NCBI GenBank assembly: GCA_049700455.1 | Contig: JBNAVJ010000006.1 | Span: 1 to 64,000 of the forward strand | DNA from: JBNAVJ01 sp049700455 | GTDB lineage: Bacteria; Bacteroidota; Ignavibacteria; Tepidaquicellales; Tepidaquicellaceae | Direction of reading: 5' to 3' | DNA length: 64,000 nucleotides | Shown: piece after piece, positions 53,627 to 62,885 of the stretch | Position numbering within the stretch: position 1 is the first letter of the stretch | How the letters are laid out: each line of letters opens with the position of its first letter | Program-made: the position numbers and the translations under genes | The notes under the pieces: generated by a model | Seen by the model: the letters and a program-made list of their open reading frames with translations, nothing else | The model's database searches: none | What the model was told of the DNA's origin: nothing

Positions 53627-56360
53627 TGAGTAACTTTTTTATTTCTGTCTCAAAAGAACGAAGTTCGTCATCAAGCCTGTCAATAGCTTTACCACCAGCA
53701 GTGGCAAGATGTGGTTTGCCCCCTCCACCCCCATCGAGTTTTTTGGCAAGTTCTGATACTATTTTACCCGCATTTAACTGTCTTTCACGAATTAGATTAT
53801 TACTTACTGAACATATCAGGCTAATTTTACCGTTCAAAACTGTGGCGAGCAAACCTATTCCGCTGGGAATCAGTTCATACATCTTTTCCCCTAATTCCCG
53901 AAATTCATCCATATTAATTACTTCTATCTTTCTGACAAAGATCTTGTGTTTTTTTATTTCTTCAGTGGAATTGATTTTTTGTTTTAGTTCATCAACTCTC
54001 TTTTGCAAACTTTGTTTCAGTAGTTTTCTTTCTTCCTGTCGTTTCTCTTCAAGGTATTTTTCTCTAAGGTCGTAAAGTGATTTCAAAGTATTATTTTGAT
54101 GTTCGAGTAACATTTTTAAAACCTGAGTATCTTTTATGTCAATGTTTCTAACTGCTTTCCTTAATTCTTCAAAGCCAATTTTAAATCCTGCAGAATATTT
54201 TTCAGGAAGTTCAGAAATTATGTTTTCTATTGTAAGGATTCTGTCACTAAGATAATTTAATATTCCTTCTCCTGTTCGTGCAAATATTCTTCTTATACCC
54301 GATGAGATGCTTTCTTCTTTAACAATCTTAAAAAGGCCAATGTCTGATGTTTCACTCACGTGAGTCCCCCCACAAAATTCAATACTGAAATTTTCATCAA
54401 TTATAACAATTCTAACCCTGCTTCCATATTTATCCCCAAAAAATCTTTTAACATTAGGTATTTTATTAGCTTCTTCTATTGGTAAGTCTTCAAGAGTTTG
54501 TACTATTATGTTTTCAGTTATTTTTGAGTTGACGAGGTTTTCAAGCTCAGCTATTTCATTATCTTTTAGTTTGGTGTAGTGAGGGAAATCAAATCTGAGA
54601 TATTCGTCTGAAACTAATGAACCCATTTGTTTAACATGCTGGCCGAGTACCTGTCTTAATGCTTCGTGTATCAGATGAGTTGCTGAGTGATTTCTCTGGA
54701 TTGAAAGTCTTCTCCGGTAGTCAACTTTTGCAATAACGTCTTTATGGAAGTGAGAAATATTTTCATAGTTTTTTACATATATATAACGTTCATCTTTACT
54801 ATCGATTACTTCAAGTGTTTTTCCATCAGAGAAAATTAATTGTCCGGTATCACTTATCTGTCCCCCAGCCTCTGAATAGAAGGGGTTTGTCTTAAGAACT
54901 ACCACGTTAAGATCAGAATTAGCTATTTTGTTTGCATAGAGCAACTGTGTTTGGATTCCTTCTGGAGTAATAGTATAAGGATTATATTCAACACTGATAT
55001 TTTTAATTTTCTCTTCAAGTACTAAAGGCTTTGTATCAGGAATGACAATGTTTTCTTTTCTTGCTGCTCTTGCACGCTGCCTTTGTTTTGCCATTTCCTT
55101 ATTAAATCCATCAATATCAACTTTCAAGTTATGTTCTTTTGCTATAACTTCTGTCAAATCGAGTGGGAAGCCATAAGTATCGTAAAGTTTAAATGCAATC
55201 TCACCGGGGAATATTTTAGCCCCTAAGCTTCTAAGTTTTTCATACACTTCGTAAAACAGTTCAATTCCCCTGTCAAGTGTTTGATTAAAACTTTCTTCTT
55301 CAGAAAGAATAATATCTATTATAAAACTATTTTTTTCCTTTAGCTCCGGGAAGACCTCTCCGAAGTTATCAACTATTGTTGGAACGAGTTTATGAAGCAA
55401 AGGTTCTTTATAACCTATTTTACGAGCAAGTCTTAGCGCTCTTCTTAAAATTCGTCGTAATACATAACCCCGACCTTCGTTTGATGGTAAAGCTCCATCA
55501 GCAATGGCAAATGTTAAAGCGCGACTATGATCTGCTATAGCATTAAAGGTGTTTACAGCTTCATTTTTGTATTCTTTACCGGTTAGTTCTTCGAGTTTTT
55601 TTATTATGGGTAAGAATAAATCAGTCTGGTAATTCGATTTTTTATTATTTATTACCCGGACAATTCTTTCAAGTCCCATTCCTGTATCAACGTGTTTGTT
55701 GGGTAGGGAATGCAGTTTGCCTTTTTCATCCCGATTGTATTGTATGAAGACCAGATTCCAGATTTCAATTACATCTTCCAGACCTGAATTTATATCGCTG
55801 GCAGTACAACCATTTTCAGTCATATCAAAGTGAATTTCAGAACAAGGGCCACAGGGACCTGTTTCCCCCATTTCCCAGAAGTTATCTTTTTCTCCAAATC
55901 GTAGGATATGAGAAGGGTCAATATCGGTATGCTCTTTCCAGATTTCAAATGCTTCATCGTCAGAGGTATATACTGTTGCCCAGATGCGATTTTTGGGTAA
56001 CATCCATACTTGTGTTAACAGTTCCCATGCCCAGGTTATAGCTTCAAGTTTATAATAATCCCCGAATGACCAATTGCCCAACATTTCAAAAAAAGTATGA
56101 TGATACCCATCGAGTCCAACCTCTTCAAGATCGTTGTGCTTCCCTCCAGCACGAATACATTTTTGAGTGTTTACGGCTCTTTTGTAATCCCGTTTTCCAT
56201 ATCCGAGAAACACGTCTTTAAACTGATTCATTCCAGCATTGGTAAAAAGTAATGTTGGATCGTCAAAAGGTACAACAGGGGATGAAGGTACAAATGTGTG
56301 TCCCCGTTCCACAAAAAAATCTATAAATGATTTTCTTATCTGTTTTGAATCCATTTTCAT
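53619..56360 (-). CDS. alaS: Alanine--tRNA ligase
   Basis: A full-length AlaRS (913 aa). The catalytic domain holds PSSPVVPFDDPTLLFTNAGMNQFKD near the N-terminus and GPCGPCSEIHFD. The editing domain carries RNHSATHLIHEAL (about 557) and the zinc-site CGGTHVSE (about 660). The C-Ala domain has the glycine-rich LDGGGGGKPHLATAGG end. The start is ATG 56360, with an in-frame ATG two codons later (56354) as the alternative. Confidence 0.97.
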   Translation of the reverse strand: MKMDSKQIRKSFIDFFVERGHTFVPSSPVVPFDDPTLLFTNAGMNQFKDVFLGYGKRDYKRAVNTQKCIRAGGKHNDLEEVGLDGYHHTFFEMLGNWSFGDYYKLEAITWAWELLTQVWMLPKNRIWATVYTSDDEAFEIWKEHTDIDPSHILRFGEKDNFWEMGETGPCGPCSEIHFDMTENGCTASDINSGLEDVIEIWNLVFIQYNRDEKGKLHSLPNKHVDTGMGLERIVRVINNKKSNYQTDLFLPIIKKLEELTGKEYKNEAVNTFNAIADHSRALTFAIADGALPSNEGRGYVLRRILRRALRLARKIGYKEPLLHKLVPTIVDNFGEVFPELKEKNSFIIDIILSEEESFNQTLDRGIELFYEVYEKLRSLGAKIFPGEIAFKLYDTYGFPLDLTEVIAKEHNLKVDIDGFNKEMAKQRQRARAARKENIVIPDTKPLVLEEKIKNISVEYNPYTITPEGIQTQLLYANKIANSDLNVVVLKTNPFYSEAGGQISDTGQLIFSDGKTLEVIDSKDERYIYVKNYENISHFHKDVIAKVDYRRRLSIQRNHSATHLIHEALRQVLGQHVKQMGSLVSDEYLRFDFPHYTKLKDNEIAELENLVNSKITENIIVQTLEDLPIEEANKIPNVKRFFGDKYGSRVRIVIIDENFSIEFCGGTHVSETSDIGLFKIVKEESISSGIRRIFARTGEGILNYLSDRILTIENIISELPEKYSAGFKIGFEELRKAVRNIDIKDTQVLKMLLEHQNNTLKSLYDLREKYLEEKRQEERKLLKQSLQKRVDELKQKINSTEEIKKHKIFVRKIEVINMDEFRELGEKMYELIPSGIGLLATVLNGKISLICSVSNNLIRERQLNAGKIVSELAKKLDGGGGGKPHLATAGGKAIDRLDDELRSFETEIKKLLNE

Positions 56361-56404
56361 AATTACAAAATAAAGTATTTGTGCCTTAAATTAAATGAAA
56401 CTAA

Positions 56405-58072
56405 TCAGGTCTGAATAACACCGGGATTGAATTTTGGGATATCAGGATTATGGTTTGCGTAATTGATACATTTGGATACGATGTCACGTGTTTTTGCAGG
56501 ATTGATGATAGCATCTATCCAGAGTCTTGATGCAGCATAAACAACACTTGTTTGCTCTTCGTATCGCTCTTTAATTTCGTTAACTATTTTATTTTTTTCT
56601 TCTTCTGTAATTTCTTTCCCTTGTTTTTTCAGTTGTCCAATCCTGATGTCTAACAGGACACTGCTAGCCTGTGCTGCTCCCATTACTGCAATCTTTGCGT
56701 TTGGGTATGCAAAAATAAATCTTGGGTCATAGGCTTTTCCACACATTGCATAATTTCCAGCACCAAAACTATTTCCAATAATGATAGTTATTTTAGGTAC
56801 AGTTGAGTTTGCAACAACGTTTACCATTTTTGCTCCATCTTTAATAATTCCTCCATATTCAGCCTGTGAACCAACCATAAATCCTGTAACATCTTGTAAG
56901 AATAACAAAGGGATTTTTCTCTGATTACAATTCATTATGAAACGCGAGGCTTTATCAGCACTGTCTGAATATATTACTCCTCCAAACTGCACTTCTGAGT
57001 TACTCTTTGGAGTTGCTTTTCTTACTATATCTCGTTGATTAGCTACTATTCCCACAGCCCAACCATCTATCCTGGCATAACCAGTAATTAAAGTTTTTCC
57101 GTAATCCGGTTTGTATTCATCCAATTCCCCATTATCAATTATACGTGCCAGTAGATCATAAGTATTATATGGTTTTGAGCTATCTTCTGGAAAAATGCCA
57201 AATATCTCATCGGGGTCGAACATTGGAGGCTTACTTTCAGCCCTATCAAATCCAGCAAGTTCCCCGGAACCAAATTTACTTACGAGATTTCTAATTTTTT
57301 CAATAGCGGCTCTGTCATCACTAACTTTCTCGTCAGTAATCCCTGAAAATTCTGTTGTTACTCTGGCACCTCCAAGTGTTTCAACATCTATAACCTCTCC
57401 AATGGCAGCTTTTACAAGATGAGGTCCTGCAAGAAATATACTACCAGTTCCTTCAACAATGATTGTCTCATCGCTCATAATAGGGAGATATGCTCCGCCG
57501 GCAACACAGGGTCCCATTATTGCAGCAATTTGTGGAATCCCCATCGAACTCATAATTGCATTGTTTCTAAAAATCCTTCCGAAGTGTTCTTTGTCTGGAA
57601 ATATTTCGTCCTGTAAAGGAAGAAAAACGCCGGCTGAGTCAACGAGATATATAATAGGCAATCTATTCTCCATTGCAATTTCCTGGGCGCGCAGGTTCTT
57701 CTTGCAGGTAATGGGAAACCAGGCACCTGCTTTTACTGTAGCATCGTTTGCAACAATAACACAATCTCTGTTATGGATTTTTCCTATTCCAAAAATTGTT
57801 CCCGAAGAAGGAGCTCCACCATATTCCTCATACATCCCATAAGCTGCAAGTTTACCTATTTCCAGAAATTCAGTTTCTTTGTCAATTAGTAGGTTTATTC
57901 TTTCTCTTGCAAAAAGTTTGTTCTGAGAATGAAGTTTCTTAATGGCAGCTTCACCACCTCCTTTTTCTATAGAAGCTTCCGATTGCAATATCCTGTCATA
58001 AATTGCCTTATTATATGAATATCTTGTTTTATAAGCACTGTCTTTTTTTAATAAAGACTTAACCTTTGCCAT
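56405..58072 (-). CDS. Acyl-CoA carboxylase beta subunit (carboxyltransferase)
   Basis: A 555 aa biotin-dependent carboxyltransferase. The N-terminal half contains LFARERINLLID and GGAPSSGTIFGIG, then MGPCVAGGAYLPIMSDE and EVIDVETLGGARV (acyl-CoA site). The C-terminal half has PLLFLQDVTGFMVG and GNSFGAGNYAMCGKAYDPRFIFAYPNA. The general layout is that of methylcrotonyl- or propionyl-CoA carboxylase beta chains. MeaB near by favours the propionyl/methylmalonyl-CoA pathway. The alpha subunit with biotin domain is not in the window. Confidence 0.9.
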   Translation of the reverse strand: MAKVKSLLKKDSAYKTRYSYNKAIYDRILQSEASIEKGGGEAAIKKLHSQNKLFARERINLLIDKETEFLEIGKLAAYGMYEEYGGAPSSGTIFGIGKIHNRDCVIVANDATVKAGAWFPITCKKNLRAQEIAMENRLPIIYLVDSAGVFLPLQDEIFPDKEHFGRIFRNNAIMSSMGIPQIAAIMGPCVAGGAYLPIMSDETIIVEGTGSIFLAGPHLVKAAIGEVIDVETLGGARVTTEFSGITDEKVSDDRAAIEKIRNLVSKFGSGELAGFDRAESKPPMFDPDEIFGIFPEDSSKPYNTYDLLARIIDNGELDEYKPDYGKTLITGYARIDGWAVGIVANQRDIVRKATPKSNSEVQFGGVIYSDSADKASRFIMNCNQRKIPLLFLQDVTGFMVGSQAEYGGIIKDGAKMVNVVANSTVPKITIIIGNSFGAGNYAMCGKAYDPRFIFAYPNAKIAVMGAAQASSVLLDIRIGQLKKQGKEITEEEKNKIVNEIKERYEEQTSVVYAASRLWIDAIINPAKTRDIVSKCINYANHNPDIPKFNPGVIQT

Positions 58073-58117
58073 TATTATGGGTTGAATTGGTTAGGTAATT
58101 AAACATAAAGAAGATTC

Positions 58118-59401
58118 TCAAGCGGATTGTTGTTTTCTACTTCCAGTGATGTATATGGGTTCCTTATTTTCTTTTACCACTTCAGGTGTTATAATACAGG
58201 TAGAAATATTACTCTTTGACGGTACTTTATACATAATATCCAGCATTACACTTTCCAGAATAGATCTCAAAGCTCTGGCTCCTGTTCCTCTCTGGATAGC
58301 TATATCTGCAACAGCTTCGAGAGCTTCTCTTTCAAATTCAAGTTCTATTCCTTCCATTTGAAAGAGTTTTTTATATTGTTTGACAATAGCATTCTTTGGC
58401 TCAGTGAGAATATTGAGCAAGGCTTTACGGTTAAGGTATTCAAGTGTTGTTACAACAGGCAATCGTCCAACCAGCTCCGGAATCAGTCCATACTTGATAA
58501 GATCTTCAGCTTCGACCTGGGCTAATATCTGATCAGATCTGATATCTTTTCTGGAATAAACCTCTCCGCTAAATCCAATAGAACCTCTTGCTACCCGTTT
58601 CTCGATAATCTTTTCCAGTCCTTCAAAGGCTCCTCCACAGATGAAAAGTATATTTCTTGTGTTAATTTGAATCAGTGGTTGTTCAGGATGTTTGCGACCG
58701 CCTTTTGGTGGGACACCTGCAACTGTCCCTTCAAGAATTTTCAAAAGTGCCTGTTGAACACCCTCACCAGAAACATCGCGGGTGATTGAAACATTATCTC
58801 CTTTTCTTGAGATTTTATCTATTTCATCTATATAAATAATTCCTCTTTCAGCGCGAGCAACATTATAATCGGCATTTGCAATTAATTGTACTAACATTGA
58901 CTCTACATCATCACCCACATATCCAGCTTCGGTTAGGGTTGTAGCATCTGCAATTGCAAACGGTACGTTTAAGTATCGAGCAAGTGTTTGTGCAAGATAG
59001 GTTTTACCTGTTCCGGTTCCACCAATTAATAGAACGTTACTTTTTTCTATTTCTACTTCATCAATATTTCCCACTGCTTGAGATTCGAGTCTTTTGTAAT
59101 GATTATATACTGCAACAGAGAGAGCTCTTTTTGCCCGTTCCTGACCGATTACATAATCGTCGAGAAAACTTTTGATTCCCTGAGGGGTTAAGTTGCCTCG
59201 ATACCTTGCTGCCTGTCTTGCATCTAATTCTTGATTATTTAGTTTAATTATTTGAACGGCGTTTGCAACACAGACCTCACATATATATATAGGTTTATTA
59301 TTATCTTGTATGGGACCTTTTATCATATGGGAGACACTTTCAGCGCTACGTCCACAAAAAGAGCAACGTGGGAAATTTGTCTTACCTGTTGTTTTTGGCA
59401 T
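58118..59401 (-). CDS. clpX: ATP-dependent Clp protease ATP-binding subunit ClpX
   Basis: An AAA+ unfoldase that feeds ClpP. A four-Cys zinc domain at the N-terminus (Cys13, Cys16, Cys41, Cys44), Walker A GGTGTGKT (127-134), Walker B IIYIDEIDKI (Asp192-Glu193), the pore-loop YVGDD, RKGDN and sensor motifs are all present. The 427 aa length is typical. ClpP and trigger factor genes are not adjacent. A tRNA-Leu gene ends only 23 bases upstream of the start codon on the same strand. Confidence 0.96.
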   Translation of the reverse strand: MPKTTGKTNFPRCSFCGRSAESVSHMIKGPIQDNNKPIYICEVCVANAVQIIKLNNQELDARQAARYRGNLTPQGIKSFLDDYVIGQERAKRALSVAVYNHYKRLESQAVGNIDEVEIEKSNVLLIGGTGTGKTYLAQTLARYLNVPFAIADATTLTEAGYVGDDVESMLVQLIANADYNVARAERGIIYIDEIDKISRKGDNVSITRDVSGEGVQQALLKILEGTVAGVPPKGGRKHPEQPLIQINTRNILFICGGAFEGLEKIIEKRVARGSIGFSGEVYSRKDIRSDQILAQVEAEDLIKYGLIPELVGRLPVVTTLEYLNRKALLNILTEPKNAIVKQYKKLFQMEGIELEFEREALEAVADIAIQRGTGARALRSILESVMLDIMYKVPSKSNISTCIITPEVVKENKEPIYITGSRKQQSA

Positions 59402-59424
59402 ATTGCAAATTTAATTTTAATTTG

Positions 59425-59506
59425 TGCGCGAAGGGGGAGTCGAACCCCCACGGGTTTCCCCGCTAGATCCTAAGTCTAGTGCGTCTGCCAGTTCCGCCAT
59501 TCACGC
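59425..59506 (-). tRNA. tRNA-Leu (UAG)
   Basis: Reading the minus strand from 59506, a complete type II tRNA folds. The acceptor GCGTGAA pairs with TTCGCGC, with a single T-G wobble. The D arm GCGGAACTGGCAGACGC is typical of Leu. The anticodon arm CTAGA-CTTAGGA-TCTAG presents UAG. A long variable arm (CGGGGAAACCCG) and the T arm GGGGGTTCGACTCCCCC follow, with discriminator A. CCA is not encoded. Leucine is supported by both anticodon and variable arm. It is the only tRNA seen in the window. Confidence 0.96.
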
Positions 59507-59701
59507 GCATTAAAAAATATAATGAAAAATTAATTTTGTTTCTATGAAATTATATTATTACTTTTTTACAGCTATCTGGAATCTGGTTCCTGGAATTATA
59601 AAGGTCAATTATTAAGAGTATTAGATTCCCCTCATTGAGAATAAATGTCCCCTGGGATATGAGATGGTGAAAAGGCTCAGAAATAACAACATTGAAATTG
59701 G

Positions 59702-60658
59702 TTATGAATTATAAGTTTTATTTCTAAAAATTTCAAGCAATTCTTCTGCCAAATGGTATGGATTGGCTTTTCGTTGGAATAAATCTTCTAATTTTGAATT
59801 GAGATACTCGATTTTTGTTTCATCCCAAAAATAAATTCTAAGTTTTTCTGCTATTAATTCGCAAACCTTTTTCTTGATATGTGTTTTTCTTTTTTTTTCG
59901 AGCAGGCCACTCCTCTGAAGATATTTAGAATGATGAAATATCTCGTCAGCCAGCTTATCTATTCCGGTGTCCCTTGTTGCAATAGTTTTTACTATTGGGG
60001 TATTCCAATTGTGTTCAAGTTTAGGTTTTAAACTGATAATATTTCTCAAAGTTGTTACAAAGGCGTCTGCTCCTTCTCTATCAGATTTATTTAGTACAAA
60101 TATATCTGCAATTTCCATCAGTCCTGCCTTCATAGCTTGTACTGAATCTCCGGATTCAGGGACAAGGACAACAATCGTAGTATCTGCTGTTTCAGCGATA
60201 TCGAGTTCTGACTGCCCAACCCCAACAGTTTCTACGATAATAAAATCTGTACCTGCAGCGTCAAGTATTAATGAAACTTCATATACTGATTTACTGAGTC
60301 CTCCAAGGCTGCCGCGGGTAGCCATTGAACGAATGTAGATATTATCCAGAGAACTTAATTCGGTCATCCTAATTCTATCGCCGAGCAAAGCTCCCCCAGT
60401 AAAAGGACTTGTAGGGTCAACTGCTATGATACCGATTTTATGTTTTTGTTTGCTAAGCAAAGAGGCTAAGGAATTTGTTATAGTTGATTTTCCTGCTCCT
60501 GGTGGACCAGTGATGCCAATCACGTAAGCCCTGCCAGTATAAGGGTATATTTTTTTTAAAAGGGATAATCCTTGAGGTGAATTGTTTTCTATCAAGCTAA
60601 TTGAGCGTGAAATTGCTCTTTTATCAAAATTCAGTATTCTTGATAATAATTCGTTCAC
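59702..60658 (-). CDS. meaB: Methylmalonyl-CoA mutase-associated GTPase MeaB
   Basis: A G3E-type P-loop GTPase that chaperones B12-dependent methylmalonyl-CoA mutase. Walker A GPPGAGKST (51-59), IIAVDPTSPFTGGALLGDRIRM (switch I region), ETVGVGQSE (Walker B/switch II) and the NKSD base-specificity motif are present. The 318 aa length matches. It pairs in function with the acyl-CoA carboxylase beta subunit 1.6 kb downstream on the same strand; clpX and a tRNA lie between, so they are not one simple operon. The epimerase gene lies 2 bases upstream. Confidence 0.93.
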   Translation of the reverse strand: MNELLSRILNFDKRAISRSISLIENNSPQGLSLLKKIYPYTGRAYVIGITGPPGAGKSTITNSLASLLSKQKHKIGIIAVDPTSPFTGGALLGDRIRMTELSSLDNIYIRSMATRGSLGGLSKSVYEVSLILDAAGTDFIIVETVGVGQSELDIAETADTTIVVLVPESGDSVQAMKAGLMEIADIFVLNKSDREGADAFVTTLRNIISLKPKLEHNWNTPIVKTIATRDTGIDKLADEIFHHSKYLQRSGLLEKKRKTHIKKKVCELIAEKLRIYFWDETKIEYLNSKLEDLFQRKANPYHLAEELLEIFRNKTYNS

Positions 60659-60660
60659 TA

Positions 60661-61581
60661 TTAACTCTTTGTAAGGTTCAGAAAATATTCGTATGTTTGT
60701 CGAAGTCCATCAGCGAGAGATGTTTTAGGAGTCCAACCCAACTTTTCCCTGGCGAGGTTATTACTAAGGACGCTACGTTTTTGTTCCTTGACAGGCAAGG
60801 GATTGAAATTTTTCTTGAATTTGTTGTCAAAAAATGCGTTTACAAAATCAAAGAGTTCTAATATAGTAGTTTCTTTAGCAGTGGATATATTCACTTTTAG
60901 TGGCTTATCCATAGAGAGAGAAATAAAATTAGCATCAGCCACATCTTTAACATAAACAAAATCTCTTGTTTGTAAACCATCTCCATTAATTGTAGGATTT
61001 AACCCCTTCAATGCCTGCTGAATAAATATTGAAATAACTCCGCCTTCACCCTTTATTGACTGTCGTGGACCATAAACATTACTATATCGCAGGGAGACAT
61101 AGGTAATTCCATAATATTTATAGTAAAAATCAAGATAAAGTTCCCCGGTTATTTTTGTTACTCCATAAGGAGAAAGAGGTTGAGGGGTGTCGGTTTCATT
61201 TGCGGGTAGATTATTTTCGCCGTAGATAGCACCACCGGAGGAAGCAAAAATAAATTTCTTAATTCCGTGTTTTGCCGCAAATTGGAGAAGATTTATTGTC
61301 CCAAGTATGTTTTCTTGAGCACTGTGGATTGGATTTTTAATGGAATAATTCAGATCAATTTGTGCTGCCTGATGATTTATGATGTCAATTTTATAATCTG
61401 AAAACAGGGTCTCAAGATTATCTGTTATATTAGCTTTTATGAAGGTTGCTTCTGGATGTAGGTTATCAAGAGAACCTCTTGATAAGTTATCAATAACAAT
61501 AACATTATGTCCTGCTTGAATATAAGTATCTACAATATGAGAACCAATAAAACCAGCCCCTCCGGTTACAAGTATATTCAT
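60661..61581 (-). CDS. NAD-dependent sugar-nucleotide epimerase/dehydratase (GalE-like)
   Basis: An extended SDR of 306 aa. NAD motif GGAGFIG (7-13), Asp31 of the VIDNLSRG loop (NAD preference), active-site FASSGGAIYG and the catalytic Tyr139-x3-Lys143 (SPYGVTKITGE) are present, then RYSNVYGPRQ in the substrate domain. It is closest in pattern to UDP-glucose/UDP-N-acetylglucosamine 4-epimerases; the exact sugar is not decidable. It overlaps purD by 4 bases. Confidence 0.88.
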   Translation of the reverse strand: MNILVTGGAGFIGSHIVDTYIQAGHNVIVIDNLSRGSLDNLHPEATFIKANITDNLETLFSDYKIDIINHQAAQIDLNYSIKNPIHSAQENILGTINLLQFAAKHGIKKFIFASSGGAIYGENNLPANETDTPQPLSPYGVTKITGELYLDFYYKYYGITYVSLRYSNVYGPRQSIKGEGGVISIFIQQALKGLNPTINGDGLQTRDFVYVKDVADANFISLSMDKPLKVNISTAKETTILELFDFVNAFFDNKFKKNFNPLPVKEQKRSVLSNNLAREKLGWTPKTSLADGLRQTYEYFLNLTKS

Positions 61582-62882
61582 TCTACATCTCCTATTTTTT
61601 CGAAATACCTGAATCCAATGTCTCTTCTATAATATTTATTTTTAAAATGTATTTTCTGAACACAATTGTATGCAGAGTCTTTTGCTTCTCTCATAGTATT
61701 TTTGCTTAGTCCCACAACAGATAATACTCGTCCCCCTGAGGTAATAATTTTGTTGTTACTGCTTTTTGTTCCTGAGTGAAAAATAAGGCAGCTTTCATTA
61801 CACTGATCCAGTCCAGTAACTTCAAATCCAGTTTCATATTTATCAGGATAACCATTTGAGGCAAGTATAACACAAAAAGCATAGTTGTTTTCAATAGAAA
61901 GTTTATATTCTGATAAGGTTCTATCGGCTGTTCTTAAGAGTAATTCAAGAAAGTCAGATTTAATAAGAGGCAATACAACCTGAGTTTCCGGGTCACCAAA
62001 CCTGCAATTAAACTCAATAACGTAGGGTTCATTATTAATAATCATCAATCCACAATAAAGACATCCTGTATATGTAATACCTTCAGAAGCCATTGCATTC
62101 AAAATTGGGGAAACAATTCTGGATTGAATTTTGTCGTTTAATGTTTCATCAACAAATACATCAGCCGGAGCATAAGCTCCCATTCCTCCAGTATTTTTTC
62201 CTGTATCCTTCTCCCCAACTTTCTTATGGTCCTGTGCATATGGAAGACAAACGAAATTGTTACCATCAGTGAGGATAAATAAGGAAAGTTCATAACCCTG
62301 CAAAAATTCTTCTACAACAAAGTATTCTCCAGCTGAACCAAATACTTTTAGGCGGGTAAAATCTTCTATTGTTTTTCTTGCATCTTCATAAGATTGTGCT
62401 ATTACTACACCTTTTCCTGCTGCAAGACCATCAGCCTTAATAACAAGTGGATAATTAGAATGTCGGAGAAGTTCGTCAGCCTCTTTAAGAGTACTGTGTG
62501 AGAAGGTTTGGAATTTTGCAGTGGGTATAGAATATTTTGCCATCAGATTTTTGGCGAAAATCTTACTTGATTCTATACGTGCTGCGGATTTTGATGGTCC
62601 AAAAATACGTAAACCGTTTGCTATAAATTCATCAACTATTCCATTGGCAAGTGGTTGCTCAGGTCCTACAACTGTGAAATCGATTTTATTATCGAGAGCA
62701 TAATTAACAAGAGCCTTTATATCTGTTGGGGCAATGGGAACAGGTTCTGCTATGCTGTTAACTCCGGGATTGCCTACTGTAATATAAAGCTTTGATTTTG
62801 TATCAATGAAACTTGGAGAGTGAAATATCTGATAGGCAATTGCACTTTCTCTACCGCCATTTCCAACTATGAGAATTTTCAT
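61578..62882 (-). CDS. purD: Phosphoribosylamine--glycine ligase
   Basis: The ATP-grasp enzyme making glycinamide ribotide in purine synthesis. The N-terminal PurD domain has VGNGGRESAIA (residues 6-16) and VGPEQPLANG. The ATP-grasp part has VIKADGLAAGKGVVIA, GYELSLFILTDG and EFNCRFGDPETQ (metal ligands). The 434 aa length is typical. It stands between an epimerase and a glycosyltransferase, without other purine genes; purB is 27 kb away. Confidence 0.95.
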   Translation of the reverse strand: MKILIVGNGGRESAIAYQIFHSPSFIDTKSKLYITVGNPGVNSIAEPVPIAPTDIKALVNYALDNKIDFTVVGPEQPLANGIVDEFIANGLRIFGPSKSAARIESSKIFAKNLMAKYSIPTAKFQTFSHSTLKEADELLRHSNYPLVIKADGLAAGKGVVIAQSYEDARKTIEDFTRLKVFGSAGEYFVVEEFLQGYELSLFILTDGNNFVCLPYAQDHKKVGEKDTGKNTGGMGAYAPADVFVDETLNDKIQSRIVSPILNAMASEGITYTGCLYCGLMIINNEPYVIEFNCRFGDPETQVVLPLIKSDFLELLLRTADRTLSEYKLSIENNYAFCVILASNGYPDKYETGFEVTGLDQCNESCLIFHSGTKSSNNKIITSGGRVLSVVGLSKNTMREAKDSAYNCVQKIHFKNKYYRRDIGFRYFEKIGDVE

Positions 62883-62885
62883 TTT

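Noticed and set aside
53626..54075. Plus-strand Ser/Leu-rich open frame opposite alaS
   Set aside because: It overlaps the well-defined C-Ala domain of alaS and has shadow-type composition.
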